Origin: Aquabacterium sp. NJ1
GTDB lineage: Bacteria; Pseudomonadota; Gammaproteobacteria; Burkholderiales; Burkholderiaceae_C
DNA: 64,000 bases
NCBI RefSeq assembly: GCF_000768065.1
Contig: NZ_JRKM01000001.1
Location: 372,001 to 436,000, forward strand
Direction of reading: 5' to 3'
The notes under the pieces were generated by a model. The model ran no database searches. It was not told where the DNA came from and was given only the letters and a program-made list of their open reading frames with translations. The position numbers were made by a program, and so were the translations under genes. The stretch's first letter is position 1; each line of letters starts with the position of its first letter. Below, one piece after another: positions 18,328-29,959 of the stretch.

Positions 18328-18966
18328 TCAGCGTTGACGGGTGAGCCAATGCTGCTCGCACTCGCCATCGTCGCAGTTGTCGCAGAACCAGCGCCAGCGG
18401 GCCGCACCCATGCTGCGCTGCTGCCGCGCTGGCTCATCCAGCAGGTGCTCGATCACGGACAAAGCGTGGTCCACACGCGCCGCACCGTGCCCAGCCACCA
18501 CGGCGTAGCCCTGCCCTGCACCTTGCAAAGCCGAGCGGATCAGACCGTCCACGGGTTCGCGCACATGGGGGCCATCACGCTGCAAGCCGTCTGCCGTCCA
18601 CCCCAGATCCAGGGACATCAGCAGCGTGGCCTGAACCTGCGCGTGGTCGATCAACGCCTGGGCATACAGGCTGGTATCGCGAAAGATGAGCTCGCTGTAG
18701 ACCGCTGTCATCAGCGCCGTGGTATCGGCCAGCACGATGCCGTGAGCTCGCCGGGCTTGCTCGATCAGGCGCGTCTGCTCTGCCGCGATCGGCGCTTGCT
18801 CGTGCTGCATGGGCGTGCGGCCCTGCTGGTCGCAGAACAAGCGCAGCGCTTCGGGCACCATCACGGCGTTCAGGCCGCGCGCAGCCAGCACACGCGTCAG
18901 TTCATGCGCAAGCGTGGTCTTGCCCGTGCTCTCGGCGCCCAACAAGGCGATGACCTGTCCCGGCAT
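18328..18966 (-). CDS. NadR-like nicotinamide riboside kinase
   Basis: A 212-residue P-loop kinase with Walker A GAESTGKTT at the N-terminus, of the AAA_28/NadR C-terminal type that phosphorylates nicotinamide riboside to NMN. It lacks the helix-turn-helix and NMN adenylyltransferase domains of E. coli NadR, so it is a stand-alone kinase. The ATG at 18966 is one base after the pnuC stop codon (TGACATG), which means tight coupling to the transporter. The C-terminus has a Cys/Asp-rich stretch (FCDNCDDGECEQHW). Confidence 0.87.
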   Translation of the reverse strand: MPGQVIALLGAESTGKTTLAHELTRVLAARGLNAVMVPEALRLFCDQQGRTPMQHEQAPIAAEQTRLIEQARRAHGIVLADTTALMTAVYSELIFRDTSLYAQALIDHAQVQATLLMSLDLGWTADGLQRDGPHVREPVDGLIRSALQGAGQGYAVVAGHGAARVDHALSVIEHLLDEPARQQRSMGAARWRWFCDNCDDGECEQHWLTRQR

Positions 18967-18967
18967 G

Positions 18968-19639
18968 TCAGGCTCCAGCCTCGGCGGCTTGGGCAGACAC
19001 ACTCAGGCGCAACCAGGCGCGCCAGCCCACGACCGACAAGATCGCAAACAGCCCATAGAGCAGCACGGTGAGCCACAGGTGCTTGTAGGCAAACAAGCCC
19101 ATGCTGATCAGGTTGACCAGCAACCAGCAAGGCCAGTTGTCCACCCATTTGCGCGCCAGCAACCATTGGCCCACGATGCTGCCAGCTGTGGGCAGTGCAT
19201 CCAGAAAAGGCACGTCTGAATCGGTGATGTGGTGCAACAGATAGCCCAGGGCGGGCCACAGCAGCAGGATTGCACCCAACGCGAACCAGCGACCAGAAGA
19301 GCTCATGGACCGCACGCTCAAAGGGCGTTGATCACGACCCACGCCGCGCAGCCACTGCCACCAGCCCCAGCAGGAAATGATCACGAACAGCACCTGCAGG
19401 CTGGCCTCGCCATACAGCTTGCTACGCGCAAACAGCAGGCCATAGAGCACGGAGCTGATGATGGCCAGCGGCCAGGCCAGGGCATTGACCTTGAGGTTCA
19501 AGCCCACCATCAACAGCGAGAGCACAAAAGCCCAGCATTCCAGCTGGCTGACGGGCACGCCCCAAGCGGTGAAGGTGGGCGCCAGCCAGGGGTCTAGCCA
19601 CGCCAGGGAGGCTGCCAGGCCATCCAGACCAGAAGGCAT
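18968..19639 (-). CDS. pnuC: PnuC nicotinamide riboside transporter
   Basis: A 223-residue inner-membrane protein with about seven hydrophobic segments. PnuC features are the Trp-rich CWGWWQWLRG and the later segment around KWVDNWPCWLLVNLISMGLFAYKHLWLT. It brings in nicotinamide riboside for NAD salvage, driven by phosphorylation by the kinase encoded immediately downstream. The ATG at 19639 lies two bases after the ftsB stop codon; a TTG at 19645 is the alternative. Confidence 0.93.
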   Translation of the reverse strand: MPSGLDGLAASLAWLDPWLAPTFTAWGVPVSQLECWAFVLSLLMVGLNLKVNALAWPLAIISSVLYGLLFARSKLYGEASLQVLFVIISCWGWWQWLRGVGRDQRPLSVRSMSSSGRWFALGAILLLWPALGYLLHHITDSDVPFLDALPTAGSIVGQWLLARKWVDNWPCWLLVNLISMGLFAYKHLWLTVLLYGLFAILSVVGWRAWLRLSVSAQAAEAGA

Positions 19640-19641
19640 AC

Positions 19642-19956
19642 TCAAGGCGCCGATGGCGCCGACGACGCAGGCATGACCTGAGGCAGCTTGGTGGTCAGCT
19701 GGACATAGATTTCATCCGGCTTGACCATGCCCAGTTCGGTGCGGGCCTTTTCTTCCACCATCTCCAGGCCTTCCTGAAGATCGCGGACCTCGGCCGACAG
19801 CTGCTCGTTGCGCGCCTGGGCCTCGGCATTGGCGCGCTGCTGCGTTTGCACCTGCGCACGCAAGGCCATCGCGCGCGGCACGCCACCTTTGCCGAACCAG
19901 AGTTCGGCCTGAACCACTGCAAGCAGTGCCAGGATGATGATGGCGGCGAAACGCAT
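19642..19956 (-). CDS. ftsB: FtsB cell division protein
   Basis: A 104-residue bitopic protein of the FtsQLB divisome complex. One transmembrane helix (IIILALLAVVQAELWFGKGG) is followed by a periplasmic coiled coil (residues ~32-70) and the conserved ARTELGMVKPDEIYVQL. The start MRFAAIIILALL at 19956 fits the family; the frame continues upstream to 20004, but that codon lies inside the eno terminator. It follows eno, as is common in Proteobacteria. Confidence 0.93.
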   Translation of the reverse strand: MRFAAIIILALLAVVQAELWFGKGGVPRAMALRAQVQTQQRANAEAQARNEQLSAEVRDLQEGLEMVEEKARTELGMVKPDEIYVQLTTKLPQVMPASSAPSAP

Positions 19957-19985
19957 GCTCACATTATCCACGAGAGGCCGAATGA

Positions 19986-20020
19986 AAAACGGGGCCTTGA
20001 GCATGGCTCAGGCCCCGTTT
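19986..20020 (-). terminator. Intrinsic terminator after eno
   Basis: On the minus strand AAACGGGGCC, TGAGC, a short loop, GCTCA and GGCCCCGTTTTTC form a long near-perfect hairpin (one bulged base) followed by a T-run. It lies between eno and ftsB, so ftsB depends on readthrough or its own promoter. A second perfect hairpin without T-run, GTTGACCTG/CAGGTCAAC (20030-20051), precedes it. Confidence 0.85.
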
Positions 20021-20058
20021 CTGCTGCTTGTTGACCTGTGATCAGGTCAACGCAGAGA

Positions 20059-21423
<1,365 letters not shown>

Positions 21424-22278
21424 TCAGGAGAAGTTCGACTCCAGGAAGCCGTTTTTCTTGGTGATGCGGTCCAGCTCGACCAGGGTCTCGAGCAAGGCCT
21501 TCATGTGCTTGAGCGGCACGGCGTTGGGACCGTCGGACATGGCCTTGGACGGATCCGGGTGCGTTTCCATGAACAGGCCCGAGATGCCCACGGCCACAGC
21601 CGCACGCGACAGCACGGGCACGAACTCACGCTGACCGCCCGAAGACGTGCCCTGCCCGCCCGGCAACTGCACCGAGTGCGTTGCATCAAACACCACGGGG
21701 GCACCCGTCTCACGCATGATGGCCAGCGAGCGCATGTCGGACACGAGGTTGTTGTAGCCGAAGCTCACACCGCGCTCGCAGGCCATGAAGTTGTCGTCGT
21801 TCAGGCCCTTTTCGCGCGCAGCGGCACGGGCCTTGTCGATGACGTTCTTCATGTCGCCCGGCGCCAGGAACTGGCCCTTCTTGATGTTCACCGGCTTGCC
21901 GCACTGGGCAACCGCGTGGATGAAATCGGTCTGGCGGCACAGGAAGGCCGGCGTCTGCAGCACGTCCACCACCGAGGCCACCACGGGGATCTCGGCTTCG
22001 GTGTGCACGTCCGTCAGGATGGGCACGTTCAGCTCGCGCTTGACCTTGGCCAGGATCTCCAGGCCCTTCTCCATGCCCGGGCCACGGAAGGACGTACCGC
22101 TGGAGCGGTTGGCCTTGTCATAGCTGGACTTGAAGATGAAGGGGATGCCCAAGGCAGAGGTGATCTCCTTGAGTGTGCCGGCCGTGTCCATCTGCAACTG
22201 CTCGGATTCGACGACGCAGGGGCCGGCGATCAGGAAGAAGGGATGGTTCAGGCCGACGTCGAATCCGCAGAGCTTCAT
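21424..22278 (-). CDS. kdsA: KdsA, 3-deoxy-D-manno-octulosonate 8-phosphate synthase
   Basis: A 284-residue TIM-barrel enzyme that condenses arabinose 5-phosphate with phosphoenolpyruvate to make KDO-8-phosphate for lipopolysaccharide. Hallmarks are [29 protein letters not shown] and [12 protein letters not shown]. The metal-site position in FLIAGPCVV is Cys and [17 protein letters not shown] residues are present, but I cannot assign the metal class with certainty. It starts 23 bases after pyrG and is followed by eno, a conserved order. Confidence 0.97.
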   Translation of the reverse strand: MKLCGFDVGLNHPFFLIAGPCVVESEQLQMDTAGTLKEITSALGIPFIFKSSYDKANRSSGTSFRGPGMEKGLEILAKVKRELNVPILTDVHTEAEIPVVASVVDVLQTPAFLCRQTDFIHAVAQCGKPVNIKKGQFLAPGDMKNVIDKARAAAREKGLNDDNFMACERGVSFGYNNLVSDMRSLAIMRETGAPVVFDATHSVQLPGGQGTSSGGQREFVPVLSRAAVAVGISGLFMETHPDPSKAMSDGPNAVPLKHMKALLETLVELDRITKKNGFLESNFS

Positions 22279-22301
22279 GGCATGTTTCCTCAGCGCCTTG
22301 T

Positions 22302-24050
<1,749 letters not shown>

Positions 24051-24165
24051 TCAAGCCCCTTGATACTGGGGCCCGGTTAACCCAGAGCAGTCTTCTATAC
24101 TGCGCGGCTTTTGCGCCCCTGGCAGTTCGCGCACTGCGCCGCCTTCATTCCGGACCCGGCCTTTC

Positions 24166-25335
24166 ATGACCAAGAACATCTTCACAGGGCGCCCCTCTGC
24201 GCTTCTCAACGTCGACCCAGCGCTTTTTGATCAGATCGAGAAAGAAATCGACGACATCAAGCAACGCTACCGCGCCAAGCTGGGCCCCAAAGATGTTGCT
24301 TATATCAAGGGGCTTCGACGCAATTCTCGCATTTTCGAAGCCATTGGCCGCGGTTTGCTGTGGGTCAGCCCGGAACCCATCACCTTCTCGCTGGGTGTGT
24401 TCTTCACCTGGCTGCACCGCAACATCGAGTCGATCGAGATCGGGCACAACGTGCTGCACGGGCAGTATGACTACTTCCCGGAGATCCCCCAGTTCCACGC
24501 GCACAACTTCAAGTGGAAGGCCCCCGTGGACGAAGAAGGCTGGCGCCGCGAGCACAACGGCCTGCACCACGTGCACACCAATGTGTTCGAGATGGACCCG
24601 GACCTCAACCACGGCATCCTGCGCACCAACGAGCTGACACCGTGGAACAAGCGCCACCTCTTCCAGGTCCCCCTGTACCTGCTGGCGGCCTACCCGACCA
24701 TGCTGTACCAGTTCAATTCGCAGAACCTGGGTTTTGGCCAGAAGTTCCGCGAACAGGCCTTCCCCGAAGGCAACAAGGGCTACGCCCCGGTGGACACCGC
24801 CGGCCAGAGCGACGAAGAGCTCAACCAGCGCAACAGGCGCTCCATCTGGCGCGTGCTGGCCAAGGAGTACATCGTGTTCCCGCTGCTGGCAGCCGCGACC
24901 GGCTTCTCGGGCCTGAAAGTGCTGCTGGGCAACGCGCTGGCCGACGCCATCAACAACTACTGGATCAGCATGACGATCCAGGCGACGCACTTCACCGAGC
25001 CGCTGCAATCAGCCGATGCACTCAAGCACAAGGGCCACTGGTACCTGTCGCAACTGGAGTCCTCGGTGAACTTCAAAGGCAGCCGTCGCATGAGCATCCT
25101 GTGGGGCCACCTGAATTACCAGATCGAGCACCACCTGTTCCCGGACATTCCCTCGCACCACTACCCGGACATGGCCAAGGAAGTGAAGGCCGTGTGCAAG
25201 AAGTACAACGTGGACTACAAGTGCAACCCGACCTGGGGCCGCGCCATCCGCAACTACGTGTCGGTGATGTGGAAGCACTCCTTCCCACCCGCCGCGCAGA
25301 CGCAGCAGCACCCGGCAGGCACCGGCCATGCTTGA
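24166..25335 (+). CDS. Membrane fatty-acid desaturase
   Basis: A 389-residue integral-membrane di-iron desaturase. The three histidine boxes are present: GHNVLHG (about residue 98), HNGLHHVHTN (about 130) and QIEHHLFPDIPSHH (about 320). It introduces a double bond into acyl chains of membrane lipids; position and substrate cannot be read from sequence. The stop overlaps the next gene by 8 bases; that gene is an electron-transfer reductase, the likely partner. The plsC-like gene further down supports a membrane-lipid role. Confidence 0.92.
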   Translation: MTKNIFTGRPSALLNVDPALFDQIEKEIDDIKQRYRAKLGPKDVAYIKGLRRNSRIFEAIGRGLLWVSPEPITFSLGVFFTWLHRNIESIEIGHNVLHGQYDYFPEIPQFHAHNFKWKAPVDEEGWRREHNGLHHVHTNVFEMDPDLNHGILRTNELTPWNKRHLFQVPLYLLAAYPTMLYQFNSQNLGFGQKFREQAFPEGNKGYAPVDTAGQSDEELNQRNRRSIWRVLAKEYIVFPLLAAATGFSGLKVLLGNALADAINNYWISMTIQATHFTEPLQSADALKHKGHWYLSQLESSVNFKGSRRMSILWGHLNYQIEHHLFPDIPSHHYPDMAKEVKAVCKKYNVDYKCNPTWGRAIRNYVSVMWKHSFPPAAQTQQHPAGTGHA

Positions 25336-26440
25336 CGCGATGTTGTCCCGACTGAACCGCTGGGCCCTCAGGCACATCGGCCGTGACTGGCTGGACTACG
25401 TCGCCAGCAACACCATGACGGATTTCAACCGTCGCTGGAACGACTTCATCTGGACCTACGACCTGCAAGCCATCGTGGTCGGCATCCAGGACGAAGCGCC
25501 CGACGTCAAGACGATCACCTTGATGCCCAACCAGCTGTGGAAGTGCATGGAGCCCGGCCAGTACATCGCCCTGAATGCGACGATCAATGGCGAGGCCGTG
25601 AGCCGCTACTACAGCCTGTCGCCCATGGAGGACGACTGCTTCACCATCACCGTCAAGCGCGTGAAGGGTGGCAAGCTGTCGAACTGGGTGCACAACGAGC
25701 TCCAGCCCGGCATGGTGGTCGGCATTGGCCAGCCTCAGGGCCACTTCTGCTATCGCCAGCAATCGAAAATCCTGTTCATCTGCGCGGGCGCGGGCATCAC
25801 GCCTTGCTACTCGATGCTCAAGTCCCTGCTGAGCTACCACATCCGCCCCGACCTGGCCATGTACGCCCAGTTCGGCAGCGCGCAGGACGTGATCTTCAAG
25901 GACACGCTGCAACGCTGGCGCAGCGAAGGCCTGAACCTGGTGAAGGCGCTCAGCCGCCCCACACCGGAAGACAAAGCATCGGGCCGCTACGCACCCACGC
26001 TGGACGTGAGCAACATCGACACCCTGCTGCCGGACTTCCGCGAGCGCGACATCTACCTGTGCGGGCCGCAAGGCTTCATGGACAAGGTCGTCAACATCCT
26101 CAAGGAAAAGGGTTATGACCTGGGCAAGCTCGACAGCGAACGCTTCGTCGCGCATGAAATCAAGCCCCTGACGCCAGCTGACTTCAAGGCCGCGCAGGCC
26201 GAGATCTACTTCCGCCACCTGGACCGCCGCGTGCAGTTGACCGAGGCCGACCAGGGCCTGAGCCTGATGCAGATCGCGGAGCGGCACCATGTGCCCATCG
26301 AGACAGGCTGCAGGCAGGGCATGTGTGGCACATGCAAATTGATTCTGCGAGAAGGCGACGTGGTCGGCAATATGCTGGGCAATGCGGTGTATCTTTGCAC
26401 CGCTTTCCCCGCGTCGAACAAATTGGTGCTCGACGCCTGA
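25328..26440 (+). CDS. Ferredoxin reductase with C-terminal 2Fe-2S domain, electron donor to the desaturase
   Basis: A 370-residue flavoprotein. An FAD-binding domain (SRYYSLSP) is followed by an NAD(P)-binding domain (FICAGAGITPCYSMLKSL; YLCGPQGFMDKV) and a plant-type ferredoxin domain at the C-terminus with CRQGMCGTC and a fourth Cys in VYLCTA. This is a complete chain from NAD(P)H to a one-electron donor. It starts inside the desaturase gene (8-base overlap), so stoichiometric co-synthesis with the desaturase is likely. The first ~50 residues are an extra helical segment. Confidence 0.92.
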   Translation: MLDAMLSRLNRWALRHIGRDWLDYVASNTMTDFNRRWNDFIWTYDLQAIVVGIQDEAPDVKTITLMPNQLWKCMEPGQYIALNATINGEAVSRYYSLSPMEDDCFTITVKRVKGGKLSNWVHNELQPGMVVGIGQPQGHFCYRQQSKILFICAGAGITPCYSMLKSLLSYHIRPDLAMYAQFGSAQDVIFKDTLQRWRSEGLNLVKALSRPTPEDKASGRYAPTLDVSNIDTLLPDFRERDIYLCGPQGFMDKVVNILKEKGYDLGKLDSERFVAHEIKPLTPADFKAAQAEIYFRHLDRRVQLTEADQGLSLMQIAERHHVPIETGCRQGMCGTCKLILREGDVVGNMLGNAVYLCTAFPASNKLVLDA

Positions 26441-26482
26441 CGGCGCTCACCGGCGCCCATTGACGCACTTCAAGGTTTAGTC

Positions 26483-27217
26483 ATGCTTCTGCCCTTGCGC
26501 ATGCTGTTGTTATGCGTGCACTTCGTACTGGCCAGCCTGCTGGGTTTGCTGGTCAGCATCTGCCGCCCCTTCAACCCCGACAACAGCCGCATTGCAGCGC
26601 GTTTCTATGCAGTGCCTGCGCAGTACATCCTCGGCCTGCGCATGCGCCTGGAGCTCGACGGCGTGCTCAAGCACCAACGGCCTGCGGTGATCGTGGCCAA
26701 CCACCTGTCCAACTACGACCTGTTCGTGTTCGGGCACGCCGTGCCGCCGCGCACCGTCACCCTGGGCAAGACCAGCCTGAAGTGGATCCCTTTCTTCGGG
26801 CAGCTCTACTGGCTGGCCGGCAATGTGCTGATCGACCGCGGCAACGCCATCCAGGCCAAGAAAGCCATGCTGACCACCACGGACACCTTGCAGCACAAGG
26901 ACATGAGCATCTGGGTGTTCGCAGAAGGCACGCGCGGCCATGGCAAGGGCCTGGCCCCGCTCAAGAAGGGCGCCTTCCAGATGGCCATCAACGCTGGCGT
27001 GCCCATCATCCCGCTGTGTGCGAACAACTATGTGCGCGGCATGAACCTCAACCGCTGGCGCAGCGGCACGGTGGTGATGCGCGCACTCGCCCCCATCCCC
27101 ACGGCCGGCATGACCCTGGATGACATGCCGGAACTCATGGCCAAGTGCCACGCGCAGATGAAGGCCTGCATCGACGAGCTGGACCGCGAAGCAGGCACCC
27201 TTGCCAGCAAGGCATGA
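26483..27217 (+). CDS. plsC: 1-acyl-sn-glycerol-3-phosphate acyltransferase (PlsC-like)
   Basis: A 244-residue membrane-bound acyltransferase making phosphatidic acid. The catalytic NHLSNYD (NHx4D) is at about residue 73, and FAEGTRGHGKGLAPLKKGAF carries the EGTR acceptor-binding motif. An N-terminal hydrophobic helix anchors it. It follows the desaturase/reductase pair by 42 bases and overlaps the next gene by ATGA. It may be one of several PlsC paralogues in the genome. Confidence 0.93.
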   Translation: MLLPLRMLLLCVHFVLASLLGLLVSICRPFNPDNSRIAARFYAVPAQYILGLRMRLELDGVLKHQRPAVIVANHLSNYDLFVFGHAVPPRTVTLGKTSLKWIPFFGQLYWLAGNVLIDRGNAIQAKKAMLTTTDTLQHKDMSIWVFAEGTRGHGKGLAPLKKGAFQMAINAGVPIIPLCANNYVRGMNLNRWRSGTVVMRALAPIPTAGMTLDDMPELMAKCHAQMKACIDELDREAGTLASKA

Positions 27218-28446
27218 GTGACGCTGCGCAAAACAGCCAGGCGCAACGCATTGCCCTGCTGAGCGGCCTGTACACGGCGCAAGGCATCCCCTTCGGCTTC
27301 TTCACCTTGGCCCTGCCCGTGCTGATGCGCGATGAAGGCTGGTCGTTGACGGCCATCGGCTTCCTGCAATTCCTCGCGCTGCCATGGGGCATCAAGTTCC
27401 TGTGGGCGCCGGCGCTGGATCACCATGGCTCGCGCCGCGGCTGGCTGATGTTCTTTCAATGCAGCGCCTGCCTGATGGCGCTGGCGCTGTCTCAACTGCA
27501 TCTGCAAACCGGTAGCACCGTACTGTTCGTTGCCGTCTTCCTGTTCAACCTGATCGCAGCCTCGCAAGACATCGTCACCGATGGCCTGGCCGTGCGGCTG
27601 CTGGGCACCCGGGAGCGCGGCCTGGCCAATGCCATCCAGGTGGGCGCCTACCGCCTGGGCATGATCCTGGGTGGCGGTTTGTTGCTATGGCTCTTTGCGC
27701 AGACGGGCTGGCAAGTGATGTTCCTGTGCATGGCGGCGCTGCTGGGCCTGACCATCCTGCCTGTTCTGCCGATCAAGGAGCCTGTGCGGCGGCTGGACGC
27801 GCCTCACCGCCCTGCCGGCATGGCCTTGGTCATCGGGTGGCTGCACCGGGCCCTGGCGCCCGGCATGCTCACCTTTTTCGGGCTGATCTTCTGCTTTCGT
27901 TTTGGCGACCAGATCCTGAACTCGCTGCTGCCGCCCTTCTTGCTGGATCATGGTGTGAGCAAGAGCACGATCGCGGTCATGAAAGGGGCTGTGGGCTCAG
28001 GTACCAGCCTGCTGGGTGCCAGCATTGGCGGGTGGTTGACCTACAAGATGGGGCGCCGCAAGGCCATGCTGTTTGCAGGCCTGTCGCAAGCCGCAGGCTT
28101 TGGGCTGTACGTAGCGGTGGCGTTCGGGCTCGGCGGCACGGAGCTGCTCTGGGCGGCCACAGTGCTGGAAGGCATCGTGGGCACCATGGCCACGGTCGTG
28201 CTGTTCACCTTGATGATGGACGCCTCCGACCCCTACCATGCCGGCACCGACTACACCCTGCTGGCCAGTGTGGTCGTCGCGGTCAGCAGCCTGGGCAGCC
28301 TGGCTGGCGGTGTGCTGGGTGACAAGCTGGGCTATGGCCCCACCTTCCTGCTGGCCACCACGCTGGCTGTGGCGGGCTGCCTGTTTGTCGTCTGGTGGCT
28401 GGATCACCGCCCCACCAATGAGCGGGTGGCCGAAGCCTGGCAGTGA
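27214..28446 (+). CDS. MFS permease of the AmpG/RhtX type
   Basis: A 410-residue protein with about 12 membrane segments. The N-terminal region (YTAQGIPFGFFTLALPVLM, LPWGIKFLWAPALD) resembles AmpG muropeptide permeases and RhtX/FptX siderophore permeases. Substrate unknown. The ATG at 27214 overlaps the plsC stop (ATGA), so it is co-translated with it; a start at 27145 inside plsC is unnecessary. The operon context with lipid genes could hint at a lipid or cell-wall precursor, but this is only association. Confidence 0.85.
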   Translation: MSDAAQNSQAQRIALLSGLYTAQGIPFGFFTLALPVLMRDEGWSLTAIGFLQFLALPWGIKFLWAPALDHHGSRRGWLMFFQCSACLMALALSQLHLQTGSTVLFVAVFLFNLIAASQDIVTDGLAVRLLGTRERGLANAIQVGAYRLGMILGGGLLLWLFAQTGWQVMFLCMAALLGLTILPVLPIKEPVRRLDAPHRPAGMALVIGWLHRALAPGMLTFFGLIFCFRFGDQILNSLLPPFLLDHGVSKSTIAVMKGAVGSGTSLLGASIGGWLTYKMGRRKAMLFAGLSQAAGFGLYVAVAFGLGGTELLWAATVLEGIVGTMATVVLFTLMMDASDPYHAGTDYTLLASVVVAVSSLGSLAGGVLGDKLGYGPTFLLATTLAVAGCLFVVWWLDHRPTNERVAEAWQ

Positions 28447-28609
28447 AGCCAAGGGCACGTGCCGTGTTGCAACTCGCCGTACGGCGCACTCAGGGAACAT
28501 GACGTAAGTTAATTTCCGCCATGCGAGAACGCTCGATATAGTGCCCCCCTGATGTCCGAACTTCACAGATGGATGAAGGCAGGCACTGCGATCAACAAGG
28601 GGTAAGACC

Positions 28610-29125
28610 ATGCCAAATTTCTGGGAAGCGAATCCGGGGCCACGGTTCCACGGCCATCTGAAACTGGGCGAAGCCCAAATGGCGGGCTACGACGTGCATG
28701 GCACGTTCCCGCGCGACGGCAAGCTGCCGCACATCTCCGTGTACGAAGTCAGCTCAAGCGGGGGCAAGGTGGCACGCAACCTTTACCTGCGCTCATCGAA
28801 TGGCTCGGTCGGGCTCAACCAGGGGGACAGGCAACTGCTGCTCGCCCGCAGCGGTGTGTCGGAGAGCGTGGCCGACAGCTTCGTGCGCGCCGTCTACGCC
28901 AAGCACCTGGAGCTCAATCCGCCGGTATCCAGCAAACCCACAGCCACGGGCGCAAAGCTCAGCAGCAGCGACTTCCCCAGCCTGCCAAGCAAGCCCAGGC
29001 AAGTCACGCAGCCCTTGGTGTTGGGCCGGCCTGTGGCGACCATCCCCGAGGAGATGCTCACGCAGATCACCGATCAGACTGATGTCCTGCGCGGCGTGCT
29101 TGAGATGTCAGGAGCCTTTGACTGA
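28610..29125 (+). CDS. Hypothetical protein, 171 residues
   Basis: I do not recognise a family. It has a good ribosome site (AAGGGG, 10 bases upstream) and an unremarkable soluble composition. The first ~100 residues look folded (GYDVHGTFPRDGKLPHISVYEV; ARNLYLRSSNGSVGLNQGD). A Ser/Pro/Lys-rich linker (residues ~108-140) leads to a short C-terminal helix (PEEMLTQITDQTDVLRGVLEM). No signal peptide or membrane helix. A TATAGT at 28537-28542 may be its -10 box. It is convergent with the Anbu peptidase gene, 6 bases apart. Confidence 0.75.
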   Translation: MPNFWEANPGPRFHGHLKLGEAQMAGYDVHGTFPRDGKLPHISVYEVSSSGGKVARNLYLRSSNGSVGLNQGDRQLLLARSGVSESVADSFVRAVYAKHLELNPPVSSKPTATGAKLSSSDFPSLPSKPRQVTQPLVLGRPVATIPEEMLTQITDQTDVLRGVLEMSGAFD

Positions 29126-29131
29126 AAGGCG

Positions 29132-29959
29132 TCAGCCGTTCGGGGCCGTGATCTTGCTCAGCGGGTTCATGGCCTGCGCCTGAGACGGCACACTGTTGCT
29201 GGCCAGATCAGGCTGCTCGCCATGCCAGGTGGGCTCAGGGATCGAATCGAACACCTGACGCAGGCGCTGCCCCCAACTGGTGCGGATCATGCGGAAGTAG
29301 GTGTTCGTCTCATCGATGTTGATGAGCTTGTCCACCTCCAGCGAGTCGCTTTCATAGACCATCAGGTCCAACGGCAGGCCGACCGACAGGTTGGACTTGA
29401 GCGTAGAGTCCATCGAAATCAGCGCGCACTTGGCCGCTTCCTGCAGCGGGGTCAAAGGCGTGACCACGCGGTCGATCACCGGCTTGCCGTACTTGGACTC
29501 GCCGATCTGGAAGTAGCACACACCATCAATGCCCGCCTCGACAAAATTGCCGGCCGCGTAGACATTGAACAGTCGCATGGTCTCGCCCTTGATCTGGCCG
29601 CCGATGATCAGGCTGCAGTTGAAGTCGATGCCGTGCTTCTTGAGCGCTTCGGCATCGCGCGCATGCACCTTGCGCACCGCGCTGCCCACGATGCGGGCCA
29701 CGTCGAACAGGCTCTTGGCCGTCCAGATCGTGCAGGGTTCGCCGTCCGAGCCCTCGATGGTCTCGCTGCCCAGCAGCTGCTTGACCGCCTGGGTGATGGC
29801 CAGGTTGCCTGCAGACAGCAGCACCAGCACGCGCTCGCCGGCCTTCTCGTACACCGTCATCTTGCGGAAGGTGCTGATCTGGTCCATGCCCGCGTTGGTG
29901 CGCGAGTCCGACAGGAAAACCAGCCCGGCATTGAGGCGCATGGCCACGCAGTAGGTCAT
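29132..29959 (-). CDS. Anbu, proteasome-like peptidase
   Basis: A 275-residue Ntn-hydrolase of the bacterial proteasome relatives. It starts [24 protein letters not shown], where Thr2 would become the catalytic N-terminal residue after Met removal, and Lys33 in FRKM sits where the proteasome catalytic lysine does. Anbu is usually linked to a transglutaminase-like protease, an alpha-E protein and an ATP-grasp protein; none is nearby here. Its ATG overlaps the stop of mutS by four bases. The last ~35 residues are a Pro/Ser-rich tail. Its substrate is unknown. Confidence 0.88.
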   Translation of the reverse strand: MTYCVAMRLNAGLVFLSDSRTNAGMDQISTFRKMTVYEKAGERVLVLLSAGNLAITQAVKQLLGSETIEGSDGEPCTIWTAKSLFDVARIVGSAVRKVHARDAEALKKHGIDFNCSLIIGGQIKGETMRLFNVYAAGNFVEAGIDGVCYFQIGESKYGKPVIDRVVTPLTPLQEAAKCALISMDSTLKSNLSVGLPLDLMVYESDSLEVDKLINIDETNTYFRMIRTSWGQRLRQVFDSIPEPTWHGEQPDLASNSVPSQAQAMNPLSKITAPNG

